DNA of 57,337 bases from contig JACPIH010000011.1 in assembly GCA_016188155.1 (NCBI GenBank), positions 1 through 57,337 of the forward strand. Reading direction: 5' to 3'. The notes under the pieces are model-generated. The model did no database searches and was not told the DNA's origin. It saw nothing but the letters and a program-made list of their open reading frames with translations. Origin of the DNA: Candidatus Woesearchaeota archaeon (GTDB taxonomy: Archaea > Nanobdellota > Nanobdellia > Woesearchaeales > UBA10216). The number at the start of each line of letters is the position of its first letter. Within the stretch, counting starts at the first letter, position 1. Positions 1 through 7,346 of the stretch are shown here, piece by piece. The position numbers and the translations under genes were made by a program.

Positions 1-390
1 ACAGCGCGCGAGGCTGCCAATCTCCTTGCGAGCCTCATTTATGGGAATATCCGAAAATACTCGCTCATTCCTGGCATTACGCAGTTTCTGCTTGCCGGTT
101 CAGACAAGGAGGGGTTTCACCTCTATGACCTGTTTGTAGATGGTTCTGTAATGGAATGCGATGACTACGTGTCTTCAGGCTCTGGCAGCATTGTTGTTTA
201 CGGCGTGCTGGAGGCCATGTATAAGAAGGAAATTACGGTTAAGGAAGGTGTGGACCTTTGCATTAAATGCCTGAATGTGGCCATTCAGCGGGATACCGCG
301 AGTGGAAACGGCGTATCTGTTTATACAATCACGCGGGACGGCATTAAGAATGTCATCAACAGGGATTTTGAAACTGTTTTGAGGGCTTAG
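1..390 (+). CDS. psmB: Proteasome subunit beta, C-terminal part (cut by window start)
   Basis: The frame is open from base 1 and ends in TAG at 388-390. The 129 visible residues match the C-terminal two thirds of an archaeal 20S proteasome beta subunit: the segment around DLFVDGSV, the SGSGS loop (about residues 57-61 of the fragment), and a C-terminal segment containing QRDTASGNG, as expected in the Ntn-hydrolase fold. The protein would form the catalytic inner rings of the 20S particle in the cytoplasm. The propeptide and catalytic threonine lie outside the window. The aCPSF1-like gene follows after about 35 bases on the same strand, so the two may be co-transcribed. Confidence 0.9.
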   Translation, partial: TAREAANLLASLIYGNIRKYSLIPGITQFLLAGSDKEGFHLYDLFVDGSVMECDDYVSSGSGSIVVYGVLEAMYKKEITVKEGVDLCIKCLNVAIQRDTASGNGVSVYTITRDGIKNVINRDFETVLRA

Positions 391-425
391 CCGTCTTTGC
401 ATTAAAAAATCGAAGTTATTCTAAA

Positions 426-703
426 ATGGCAAACATAATCAAGGAAATTCTAAAGCTCCTTCCGGAAGACAAGGTCAGTGAAGCCGTATTTGAGGGTGCT
501 AACATAGTTCTCTATACTAAGGACAAGGATTTTTTCCTTAACAACTAGGGCGCAATTAAGAGAATTGTTGATGAGATTAAGAAAAGGGTTGAGCTGAGGC
601 CTGACCCAAGCATGGTATTTCCAATGTTCTCTTTGACCCTCAGAGGAGCATCGTTGTTATTGAAGCGGAAAAGCTTGGCCTCGCGATTGGCAAGCAGGGT
701 TCA
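426..703 (+). pseudogene. Disrupted N-terminal KH region of the aCPSF1 gene
   Basis: An ATG at 426 opens a frame whose residues (MANIIKEILKLLPEDKVSE) are typical of the start of archaeal aCPSF1. The frame meets a TAG at 546-548 where the family usually has a lysine codon. Family-like sequence continues after it (GAIKRIVDEIKKRVELRPDP) up to about 618. The next recognisable piece (GISNVLFDPQRSIVVIEAE) is in a different frame, and about 19 residues usually found between them are absent. So the first KH segment carries one nonsense codon plus one out-of-frame deletion. It could be real decay, an assembly error, or a shortened but working gene started at 704. Confidence 0.7.
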
Positions 704-2260
704 TTGCTTCAGGAAATCAGGAAGGAAACACTCTGGGTTCCTGTCATAAGGAGGACGCCCGCATTAAGGTCTAAAATTGTGGAAAACATCCGGGCTGTTC
801 TTTTCCAGTACTCTGATTACAGGAGGAAATTCCTGGACAGGATTGGCCACAGGATTTATGATGGCTGGATTCGCGAGAAGAAAAATGAGTGGGTCAGGAT
901 TTCTGTGCTTGGCGGCGGCAGGCAGGTGGGGCGCAGTTGTCTTTTCCTGCAGACGCCTGAATCAAGGGTTTTGCTTGACTGCGGCGTTGACGTGGCTTCC
1001 ATGGACAGCCCTTACCCTTATCTTGAGTGCCCCGAATTCAACATCAACCAGCTTGATGCCGTTATCATAAGCCACGCCCACCTTGACCACGTCGGGTTCC
1101 TTCCGTACCTTTACAAGTTCGGCTTCCAGGGCCCTACCTACTGCACTGCTCCCACAAGGGACATGGCAGCCCTGCTGCTTCTTGATTTTGTCAAGATAAT
1201 GAAGTCCGAGAACAAGGAGCCCATTTACGATGTTGAAGATGTTAAGGAGATGATAAAGCACACCGTAACCCTTGAGTATGATGAGGTTACTGATGTCACC
1301 CCAGATGTCAGGATAACGCTGTACAATGCAGGGCACACGCTCGGCAGCGCCATGATTCACATGCACGTTGGCAACGGGCTTCATAACATCTTGTACACCG
1401 GTGACATGAAGTTTGGCCGCACCCAGGTTCTTGAGCCATCCTCCACAGTTTTTCCCCGGCTTGAAACGCTAATTATTGAGTCGACTTACGGCGGCAAGGA
1501 GGTTAGCGAGCAGGCAAAGGAGGAGAACGACGCAGAGTTTGTTGCCCTTGTTAAGGAAACCATTGCAAAAGGTGGCAAGGTTCTTGTGCCTGTTCTCGGT
1601 TCCGGCAGGGCGCAGGAGATTATGCTTACCTTGCATCATTTCATGTACAACAGCGACCTGGCCAAGGTTCCCATATATGTTGACGGCCTTGTCTGGGATA
1701 TTACGGCCATCCACACTGCCTATCCTGAATACCTTAACAGCAACGTTCGCAAGCTGATTTTCCACAAGGACGAAAACCCTTTCCTTGCAGAGGTTTTCAA
1801 GGAAGTTGGAAGCCAGAAGGAAAGGCAGGAGATAATCCAGAGCAGCCAGCCTTGCATTATCCTCGCAACTTCAGGCATGCTTGTGGGCGGCCCCTCTGTT
1901 GAATACCTTAAGGGGCTTGCTGACAACCCGAACAATTCCCTTGCTGTTGTCTCTTACCAGGGCGAGGGCTCCCTCGGAAGGCGAATCCAGCGTGGGGAGA
2001 AGGAAATCGCCTTTACCAACGGCGCCAACCAGGAAATCCTCCAGGTCAAGTGCAATGTTGTCACGTTTGAGGAATTTTCCGCACACTCAAACCGAAAGCA
2101 GATCCTCAACTTCATCTACAAGTGCAGCCCCAGGCCGAAGAAGGTCATTGTGAACCACGGCGAGTCGGTAAGGTGCCTTGACCTGGCAAGTGCAATCCAC
2201 AAGCTGATGCGCATAGAAACATCTGCCCCCAGAAACTTGGAAGCGGTAAGGCTGAAGTAA
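704..2260 (+). CDS. fttA: aCPSF1-type beta-CASP ribonuclease (transcription termination factor), N-terminus disrupted
   Basis: This open frame encodes the metallo-beta-lactamase and beta-CASP parts of archaeal aCPSF1 (FttA), a nuclease known to process 3' ends and terminate transcription. Visible motifs: HAHLDHVG (zinc motif 2), a GDMKFG aspartate motif, ESTYGG (beta-CASP motif A), EEFSAHS (motif B) and VNHGES (motif C). The second KH region, with GKQG, lies just upstream in the same frame but no standard start reaches it. The TTG at 704 is only the first possible start, giving 518 residues against roughly 635-640 in the family. Recognition of the protein is firm. Whether this copy is functional is uncertain, because the family is near-universal in archaea while the KH region here is broken. 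Confidence 0.85.
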   Translation: MLQEIRKETLWVPVIRRTPALRSKIVENIRAVLFQYSDYRRKFLDRIGHRIYDGWIREKKNEWVRISVLGGGRQVGRSCLFLQTPESRVLLDCGVDVASMDSPYPYLECPEFNINQLDAVIISHAHLDHVGFLPYLYKFGFQGPTYCTAPTRDMAALLLLDFVKIMKSENKEPIYDVEDVKEMIKHTVTLEYDEVTDVTPDVRITLYNAGHTLGSAMIHMHVGNGLHNILYTGDMKFGRTQVLEPSSTVFPRLETLIIESTYGGKEVSEQAKEENDAEFVALVKETIAKGGKVLVPVLGSGRAQEIMLTLHHFMYNSDLAKVPIYVDGLVWDITAIHTAYPEYLNSNVRKLIFHKDENPFLAEVFKEVGSQKERQEIIQSSQPCIILATSGMLVGGPSVEYLKGLADNPNNSLAVVSYQGEGSLGRRIQRGEKEIAFTNGANQEILQVKCNVVTFEEFSAHSNRKQILNFIYKCSPRPKKVIVNHGESVRCLDLASAIHKLMRIETSAPRNLEAVRLK

Positions 2261-2287
2261 TCTTTCTATCAGTATATGTTCCGCAAA

Positions 2288-2297
2288 GCTTATAAAA
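2288..2297 (+). promoter_or_regulatory. TATA box for prepilin peptidase gene
   Basis: CTTATAAAAG lies about 35 bases before the ATG at 2328. The expected start of transcription, near 2320, leaves only a 7-10 base leader. Confidence 0.55.
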
Positions 2298-2327
2298 GCC
2301 GCAGCGGCAGAAAGCTGTTGAAAAAGA

Positions 2328-3212
2328 ATGCTTCAATTCCTTCAGCTTCAGCACATGATTGTGGTTGCGTTTCTAATCGCCGCTTCCGTAAGCGACCTGA
2401 AAAAGAGGGAGGTTCCCAACTGGGTTAATTACGGGCTTGTTGTCATAGGGGTTGGTTTTGGCCTGCTGCAGTCGGTTATTGCTGCTGACTGGCACTTTCT
2501 CGCTTTCAGCATAGCCGGGCTTTTTTCAGCTTTAGCCATTGCAGCGCTGATGTTTTACACAGGCCAGTGGGGCGGTGGTGACAGCAAGCTTCTCATAGGG
2601 ATTGGCGCTGTGTTCGGGCTTTCCTTTGCTGCCGCGAGCCCGTTCGTAGACATTGGCGACCCCCTATTGTCCTTTTTGGTCAACCTTGTGGTTGTAAGCC
2701 TGTTTTACGCCATTGCGTGGGGTGGCTTTCTCGCATTCCGAAGCAGGAAAAGATTTGGCATTGAGCTGAGCCGCCAGCTTAAATCGTATTCCATTTTCAG
2801 GAAGTTTCTGCTTTTGTTTTCGGTAGTTTCTCTTGTAATGGTTCTTGCAATTAACGACATTGTAGTTAGAGTCGGGATTATATCATTGCTTACCACGCTC
2901 TTCTTCGGGCTTTACCTTTCAATCCTTGCAAAGGCAGTTGAGAAGTCGTGCATGCTGAAGCAGCTGAATCCGTTAAAGCTGACCGAGGGCGACTGGATTG
3001 CAAAGGATGTCATCATCAGCGGCAAAAGAATCTGCGGCCCGAAGGACCTCGGCATTGAGAAGAGCCAGATTCGGCAGCTTGTCTCCCTTTACCGCCGCAA
3101 AAAAGTCCGCACAGTTTTGATCAAGGAGGGAATACCGTTCGCGCCCAGCTTCCTCATTGCTTATCTGATAACTGTTTTCTTTGGCAACTTGTTTATTGCG
3201 TTTGTGCGGTGA
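2328..3212 (+). CDS. Archaeal type IV prepilin peptidase (A24 family)
   Basis: A polytopic membrane aspartic peptidase that would cleave class III signal peptides of pilins and archaellins at the cytoplasmic face. The two catalytic aspartates are visible: Asp23 in SDLKKREVPN and Asp85 in GGGDSK (the GxGD motif). About six to eight hydrophobic segments are present. The C-terminal portion, with LTEGDW near residue 220 and a final membrane helix, resembles the type II archaeal A24 C-terminal domain. At 294 residues it has a normal length for this type. It probably serves the many pilin-like proteins encoded at 42.5-52.4 kb and the N-terminus of the giant LamG protein. The ATG is supported by the TATA box about 35 bases upstream. 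Confidence 0.88.
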   Translation: MLQFLQLQHMIVVAFLIAASVSDLKKREVPNWVNYGLVVIGVGFGLLQSVIAADWHFLAFSIAGLFSALAIAALMFYTGQWGGGDSKLLIGIGAVFGLSFAAASPFVDIGDPLLSFLVNLVVVSLFYAIAWGGFLAFRSRKRFGIELSRQLKSYSIFRKFLLLFSVVSLVMVLAINDIVVRVGIISLLTTLFFGLYLSILAKAVEKSCMLKQLNPLKLTEGDWIAKDVIISGKRICGPKDLGIEKSQIRQLVSLYRRKKVRTVLIKEGIPFAPSFLIAYLITVFFGNLFIAFVR

Positions 3213-3226
3213 TGAAAGAGAAAAGC

Positions 3227-3262
3227 TTTTATATAAGATATTCTTACTATAAGAAAGTAAGA
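3227..3262 (+). promoter_or_regulatory. TATA box and inverted-repeat operator for the AbrB/PIN pair
   Basis: TTTATATAAG (3227-3236) is followed by TCTTACT (3242-3248), seven bases, and AGTAAGA (3256-3262), a perfect inverted repeat between the TATA box and the ribosome-binding site GAGGTGAT. This is the expected place for an autoregulatory operator bound by the antitoxin (inference). Confidence 0.5.
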
Positions 3263-3277
3263 TTAGAGGTGATTTTT

Positions 3278-3547
3278 ATGGAGATGAAAACAACGAAGAT
3301 GTCGTCAAGAGGGCAGGTAGTTATTCCTGAGAATGTGCGTGCTGTGGTTTCCGCCTCTGAGGGCACGCTTTTTGCAGTTGTTGGCAGTAGTGACACAATT
3401 GTCCTGAAGAAAATAGGCATGCCTTCGAAGGAGGCGCTTATTAAGGATCTGGAAAAAATTGCGCATGAAGGCAGAAAACGCCTTGAAAGCAAGGGACTTA
3501 GGGAATCCGACATTCTTGGTATGGTTCAAAGGGCAAGGAAAGGGTAG
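3278..3547 (+). CDS. vapB: AbrB/SpoVT-family antitoxin
   Basis: An 89-residue protein with an N-terminal swapped-hairpin AbrB-type DNA-binding domain (TKMSSRGQVVIPENVR at residues 6-21) and a charged helical C-terminus that would bind the toxin. The ATG at 3278 is chosen over the upstream in-frame start because GAGGTGAT lies at the right distance and the domain begins immediately. The PIN gene starts three bases after its stop, so this is a classic two-gene operon. It probably represses its own promoter through the adjacent inverted repeat. Confidence 0.85.
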   Translation: MEMKTTKMSSRGQVVIPENVRAVVSASEGTLFAVVGSSDTIVLKKIGMPSKEALIKDLEKIAHEGRKRLESKGLRESDILGMVQRARKG

Positions 3548-3550
3548 CAC

Positions 3551-3955
3551 ATGCACGTTGTGCTTGATACAAATGCGCTGCTATCTTCCACCCTTTGGGA
3601 TGGAAGCGTAGCTCAAAAGCTGTTGTTTAAGCTTATCAAGCATGATGTGAAAATTTTTGCTTCTGATGCCATTCTTTCCGAATACAAAAAAGTCCTTAAA
3701 AGGGACTTTAAATATTCCGATGAAAGGATTCTTGATATTACGAAGAAAGTGGTCTCATTTACGACATTGGTAATGCCTGTTGAAAAAGTTGATGTTGTCA
3801 AGGATGACCCTGAGGATAACAAGGTAATTGAGTGCGCTTTGGCATCTTCTTCTGATTGCGTAATTACTTATGATAAGCATTTGCTCAATCTGAAAAGTTT
3901 TGGGAAAATAAGGATTATAACACCAGAGGAGGCTTTTGGACTTCTCGAATTTTGA
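3551..3955 (+). CDS. vapC: PIN-domain ribonuclease toxin (VapC-like)
   Basis: A 134-residue PIN protein of the COG1569 type. Visible acidic residues include Asp6 in VVLDTNALLSS, the glutamate of LSEYKKVLKR, and the DDPEDN and TYDKHLL motifs. These would coordinate metal ions for RNA cleavage. Length and motifs look complete. It follows the AbrB-type antitoxin gene by three bases. Confidence 0.87.
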   Translation: MHVVLDTNALLSSTLWDGSVAQKLLFKLIKHDVKIFASDAILSEYKKVLKRDFKYSDERILDITKKVVSFTTLVMPVEKVDVVKDDPEDNKVIECALASSSDCVITYDKHLLNLKSFGKIRIITPEEAFGLLEF

Positions 3956-3991
3956 GTGTGTTTTTCGAGCGCTTGACGTGCTTGGCGTTAA

Positions 3992-4507
3992 TCAGCAGTT
4001 ATGAGTATCAAGCTCATCCTCTTTTGTGAATGAGCCAATCCCATTTAGCATTCCGAAACTATCGTTTACAGCCTTCCGCCTAAACATAGCAAGCGAATCA
4101 TCCAGTATCTTCCTGATGTGTTTGTTTAGCTTCAGACCTTCCAGCTCTTCACGCGCGAATAACCCCATCCCTTGACCTTCTGTTTGCTGCAACTTAAGTT
4201 TTTTCAAAGGATGCGGTAAATCACCAATGAAAACAAATTGCTCCCATAATCCAACTTCAAAAGGAGCGACATATCTGCCAAGAAAATCAATGTTCTTGAG
4301 CGAAATGCCTAGCTCCTCTTTAGCTTCTCTACGCACAGCTTGTTCAGGTGTTTCGCCTTTATCAATGCCACCTCCAAAAAAAGCCCACTGGTCAGGCAGA
4401 ACTTTGGAATCTTTAGCCTTATGCTGCAGCAGCACTTTCCCACTTCTATCAAAAAGGATGAATACTGCAACACTGCGGTGAATCTTTTGCTTCGTCATAG
4501 CAATCAC
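3992..4507 (-). CDS. NUDIX hydrolase
   Basis: A 171-residue protein with a full Nudix box near residues 46-68: GGIDKGETPEQAVRREAKEE followed by LGI, matching GX5EX7REUXEEXGU. It should hydrolyse a nucleoside diphosphate linked to another group; the substrate cannot be told from sequence. The C-terminal 50 residues carry no recognised motif. It is the last gene of a five-gene minus-strand run and its start overlaps the end of the upstream HIT gene by four bases, so the two are translationally coupled. Partners in the run (nucleotidyltransferase, HEPN, two HIT proteins) suggest a role in removing nucleotidyl adducts or a signal nucleotide (inference). Confidence 0.9.
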   Translation of the reverse strand: MIAMTKQKIHRSVAVFILFDRSGKVLLQHKAKDSKVLPDQWAFFGGGIDKGETPEQAVRREAKEELGISLKNIDFLGRYVAPFEVGLWEQFVFIGDLPHPLKKLKLQQTEGQGMGLFAREELEGLKLNKHIRKILDDSLAMFRRKAVNDSFGMLNGIGSFTKEDELDTHNC

Positions 4508-5022
4508 GGCACCCTTCTCAGCTGCTTTGTCATGTAATCGCTTTTCTTTACCGTCTCGCCAGCTGCCTTGTTATCATCAAGCCTTATCGGCTCTTTCCTT
4601 TCAGGCTCCACGCCCAAGCTCTTTGTTTGCTCCTTTAGCTGCAGCTCTGCCAGGCCCATCTGCTCGTCGCTGAGCTTTTTCGGCTGCCACTGGAAGCTGA
4701 GGCCGTCCCCTTCCACCCTTGGGATTATGTTGATTGACAAATGGGGAATCTGCTGCTCTGCGCCTGTGCCGTTCTCAATGATGACGTTTGTGCCCGAGGC
4801 ACCAAGCACTTGCAGCAGCGATGTTGATGCCTTGTTTGCCAGGGCAGCGAGCTTTCTGACAACAGCATCAGGCGTTTGCTCCATGATTGTGAAGTGTTCC
4901 CTGGGCATTACAAGAAGGTGCCCGGGCATTGCCGGCGACTTGTGGAGCATGACCGCTGCGGTATCATCCTCGTACACGACCCATTCCTTTGCCTTGAGGG
5001 CGTCGCAGTACTGGCACGTCAT
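4504..5022 (-). CDS. HIT-family protein with degenerate histidine triad (second copy)
   Basis: A 172-residue HIT-fold protein. It has an N-terminal zinc-type CQYC pair (Cys3, Cys6), the family segment PGHLLVMPREHF and the triad region IPHLSINIIPR. In HIT hydrolases the triad is HxHxHxx, with the middle His acting as nucleophile. Here the three positions are His94, Ser96 and Asn98, so normal nucleotidyl transfer is unlikely. The C-terminal 60 residues form a charged extension. It overlaps the gene on each side by four bases. It may bind AMP-type ligands without hydrolysing them, or use different chemistry (inference). Confidence 0.85.
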   Translation of the reverse strand: MTCQYCDALKAKEWVVYEDDTAAVMLHKSPAMPGHLLVMPREHFTIMEQTPDAVVRKLAALANKASTSLLQVLGASGTNVIIENGTGAEQQIPHLSINIIPRVEGDGLSFQWQPKKLSDEQMGLAELQLKEQTKSLGVEPERKEPIRLDDNKAAGETVKKSDYMTKQLRRVP

Positions 5023-5657
5023 TTGCCGCCACCCTTTCTTCCGCCCTTGGCAAGGAATTCTGTGAGCGAGTCAAGGTCAGCAGATTTGCCGGCTTTTTCT
5101 GCCAATTTGGGTTTCTCGGCAGTTTCTGTCCTTTCCTCTTTCACGATTTCAGCAGCCACGGCCTTTTCTTCTTGTGTTTTGCCGCCCAAAAGTGTTGACA
5201 GTGCAGCAGCAATTTGCTTTGCCTCTTTTTCAGGGAACGCCCTTGAGGGGATATACAGGCCTGCGCTGTCGCCGGCTGTTCTCGGTATTATGTGAAGCAT
5301 GAAATGGGGAGCCCGTTGCCCTGCAGCCACGCCGTTTGCTGCAAAAATTGTGGTGCCCTTGCTCTGGAAGGCTTTCAGCCCTGCCTGCGAGAGCCCTTTT
5401 GCTATCACGAAGATGTGGTCCAGTGCTCGCTCAGGCACCTGGAACATCACAGTGTAGTGCTCCTTTGGCATGAGCAGCATGTGCCCCGGCGTAGCAGGAT
5501 TTATGTCAAGCACTGCTACGCATTCATTATCCTCGTAAACCTTCCTGGCCGGGACCTTTCCTGATGCTATGTGGCAGAAAACGCAGTTCTTCTTCTGGAG
5601 TTCCTCAATCTCGGACTGGTTCAGCTTGCTGATGTCAGGCTCTTCCATTTCGGGCAC
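5019..5657 (-). CDS. HIT-family protein with degenerate histidine triad (first copy)
   Basis: A 212-residue HIT-fold protein with zinc-type Cys25 and Cys28 (CVFC), the ATPGHMLLMPKEHYTV segment and the triad region APHFMLHIIPR. The triad positions are His118, Met120 and His122: the middle His, the nucleophile in the family, is a methionine. A Lys/Glu/Gly-rich tail of about 60 residues follows the HIT domain. Its start (5657, or the in-frame ATG at 5648) lies inside the end of the HEPN gene, and its stop overlaps the next HIT gene by four bases. The two HIT proteins are diverged paralogues and could act as a heterodimer (inference). Confidence 0.87.
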   Translation of the reverse strand: MPEMEEPDISKLNQSEIEELQKKNCVFCHIASGKVPARKVYEDNECVAVLDINPATPGHMLLMPKEHYTVMFQVPERALDHIFVIAKGLSQAGLKAFQSKGTTIFAANGVAAGQRAPHFMLHIIPRTAGDSAGLYIPSRAFPEKEAKQIAAALSTLLGGKTQEEKAVAAEIVKEERTETAEKPKLAEKAGKSADLDSLTEFLAKGGRKGGGK

Positions 5658-6099
5658 CCTTTTGTATTATTTTCTGCAGTTCTTCCCTGATGCGCTTAAT
5701 TTGCTCTTCATTCACCCTTGAAATAATATCCTTGGTTTTTATGAAGAAGATCTTGCAATATCTGCTGACAAGCTCTATGGTTCTTGCATCAACAGGTCTG
5801 TCAACGTAATATTGAAGGTCTGTTCTTGCTTTGCCAGCCTTGTTTATGACTTCAATGTCCTGTGGGCTATAAAACTCAGATAAGTGCCTTTTCATGAATT
5901 CTAAGGAACAGGAATGTATTTCGCATTTGATGCCCAGCTTCATCATCAATGAGTAAAGTGAATAATAGCATATGTAATAAGACGTGGCTGCAGTCCATAT
6001 GTTGCTGCTGTTTCGAACAGTTTGGAGTACTGCTATGGATTCTTCAGCCATACTCAAATAAGAATCTGACATGTTGTCATTTGGCTCTACAAGCTCCAA
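5635..6099 (-). CDS. HEPN-domain protein (partner of nucleotidyltransferase)
   Basis: A 154-residue helical protein with the HEPN/UPF0332 pattern: SYYICYYSLYSLMMKLG (residues about 40-56), a segment around HSCSLEFMKRHL, and KARTDLQYYVDR. The RX4-6H motif of HEPN ribonucleases is not present; the arginine of RTDLQYY has no histidine at the expected spacing. It may therefore be a non-nuclease HEPN or use other residues. It lies 25 bases after the MNT gene, the usual order of MNT-HEPN modules, in which the nucleotidyltransferase adds AMP to the HEPN protein to silence it. Confidence 0.8.
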   Translation of the reverse strand: MELVEPNDNMSDSYLSMAEESIAVLQTVRNSSNIWTAATSYYICYYSLYSLMMKLGIKCEIHSCSLEFMKRHLSEFYSPQDIEVINKAGKARTDLQYYVDRPVDARTIELVSRYCKIFFIKTKDIISRVNEEQIKRIREELQKIIQKGARNGRA

Positions 6100-6124
6100 G
6101 CCCTCTTTCTGCTTAAGGCACCAG

Positions 6125-6706
6125 CTAATTGAAACCGTAGTAATCCCTCCAGAAGGCGTTCACAAACCATTCAACGCCAAAAATTACCACGTGGCTCTTT
6201 GCCATTTCCTTCACAAGGTTGTTCTTCTCTTTTAACAATGCAGTCCACTCCTCTGGAGCAAAGTATTTAATGCTTACGTCAAGGTCCAAAAGCCTTCCTG
6301 TCTCGTCGTAGTCGCCGTTTTTCTCATTTCCTATGACAAAGACATCCACGTCAGAGCCTTCTTTCTCCGCTCCTCTTGCGTAGCTCCCAAAAATTCCGAC
6401 AGTTCTGGCGTCTTCCTTAAACAGGTGTGCCAGTTTTCTGTGCCCTGTCAAAAATTCCGCTTTTCTTGCGATTTCTGTTATCATTACAACGTCCCGTATT
6501 TCCGAGTATTTCAGGTTAAGCCCGTAGTACTTTATGCCACCCTGGCTTCTTGATTTCAGAATGCCTTTATCCTCTAGGTCCGCAAGGGCAAGGGCTATTG
6601 CCTTTTGGCTTAGCGGAACCTTTCCCACCAGCATTCGCCCATAAACCTCTCCTGCATAGTTGCCTAAAAACTGCTCCAGGATGCCAAAATACTTTTTGTG
6701 TATCAT
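6125..6706 (-). CDS. Minimal nucleotidyltransferase with N-terminal winged HTH
   Basis: A 193-residue protein with an N-terminal winged-helix region (about residues 1-65) that predicts DNA binding, then a polymerase-beta-type nucleotidyltransferase with GSYARG (107-112) and SDVDVFV (118-124), which supply metal-binding aspartates. A further DLDV lies downstream. The first in-frame start is a TTG at 6715, but the ATG at 6706 fits better: it lies 1-2 bases after the transcription start predicted from the TATA box. The wHTH and a palindrome just upstream suggest autoregulation. It heads the run MNT, HEPN, HIT, HIT, NUDIX. Confidence 0.85.
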   Translation of the reverse strand: MIHKKYFGILEQFLGNYAGEVYGRMLVGKVPLSQKAIALALADLEDKGILKSRSQGGIKYYGLNLKYSEIRDVVMITEIARKAEFLTGHRKLAHLFKEDARTVGIFGSYARGAEKEGSDVDVFVIGNEKNGDYDETGRLLDLDVSIKYFAPEEWTALLKEKNNLVKEMAKSHVVIFGVEWFVNAFWRDYYGFN

Positions 6707-6707
6707 T

Positions 6708-6739
6708 TTACACAATTGTGTAATTTATTACATATATAA
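6708..6739 (-). promoter_or_regulatory. Promoter with 16-bp perfect palindrome overlapping the start site
   Basis: On the minus strand the TATA box TTATATATG (6731-6739) is followed by the perfect palindrome TTACACAATTGTGTAA (6708-6723), which ends at the predicted transcription start, two bases before the ATG at 6706. The position predicts repression of the five-gene run by the nucleotidyltransferase's own winged HTH (inference). Confidence 0.65.
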
Positions 6740-6788
6740 TGGTTTCGTTATTTGCCTTCTCCACAAAGCCGAGTGCAAAATCCGAAAC

Positions 6789-6798
6789 CTTTAAATAC
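6789..6798 (+). promoter_or_regulatory. TATA box upstream of the RHH gene
   Basis: CCTTTAAATA fits an archaeal TATA box. The leader to the TTG at 6890 would be about 70 bases. Confidence 0.35.
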
Positions 6799-6889
6799 TA
6801 CTTCCATACAAATATGGACAAGTAGGGTGGCTTTTTGGGGTGTTGGGCATTAACCTTAGTTTAGTGGCAAATTGGGAGTTGAGGCGCGC

Positions 6890-7051
6890 TTGACAAAAGT
6901 AAAAGTTTCTATGACTATTGACGATGAGATATTTGCCGCTTTCAAGAACTTTTGCAGGCAGAACGGCATGAAGGTCAGCACCAAGGTTGAGCAGCTGATG
7001 AAGGATAACCTCAAGAATGCCACGCTCGGCCAGTTTATCAAGCAGCAATGA
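6890..7051 (+). CDS. Small ribbon-helix-helix (CopG-like) protein
   Basis: A 53-residue frame from TTG (6890) to TGA (7051), preceded by the purine-rich GGGAGTTGAGG. The sequence KVKVSMTIDDEIFAAFKNFC begins with a beta strand suited to major-groove contact, followed by two helices (to about residue 45), the RHH layout. No toxin gene follows; a hairpin-rich stretch lies directly downstream. It may be an orphan antitoxin or a small transcription regulator. Confidence 0.6.
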   Translation: MTKVKVSMTIDDEIFAAFKNFCRQNGMKVSTKVEQLMKDNLKNATLGQFIKQQ

Positions 7052-7086
7052 TTCACTTTCACAAATCATAGCGTGAGTAAGTAATG

Positions 7087-7133
7087 TGTGCAATTCCGCA
7101 TATGCGGAATGCACAATCCTGCGAAGCAGGATT
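7087..7133. repeat. Two adjacent hairpins downstream of RHH gene
   Basis: The 18-bp palindrome ATTCCGCATATGCGGAAT (7093-7110) is extended by TGTGC/GCACA. It is followed at once by AATCCTGC-GAA-GCAGGATT (7115-7133). Two strong stems side by side suggest a terminator-like or structured RNA element. Confidence 0.6.
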
Positions 7134-7346
7134 TGTAAGTAAAGCAATTGTGGGGAAATCAGCCCTTACAAAAAGGGTGTGTCGCTGAATGGGAGATAGG
7201 TTCATACACAATTTGGTATCTTCTTGCGGCAGCCATGGCCCTGCCTTCACTTCTTCGCTTCACTGTTACAGTCAGGCAACATCTCATATTCTTCCGGAAA
7301 TCGGGTTTTTGATTGGCCTTTTTGTAAGAGGTCAGTCGTTTTGGAT

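Noticed and set aside
546-548. TAG in aCPSF1 as a pyrrolysine or other recoded codon
   Set aside because: The gene also carries an out-of-frame deletion shortly after, and the position is a simple lysine in the family; nothing else in the window supports recoding of TAG.
3956-3991. Terminator between convergent genes
   Set aside because: Only a short T-run and a weak stem are present; not strong enough to call.
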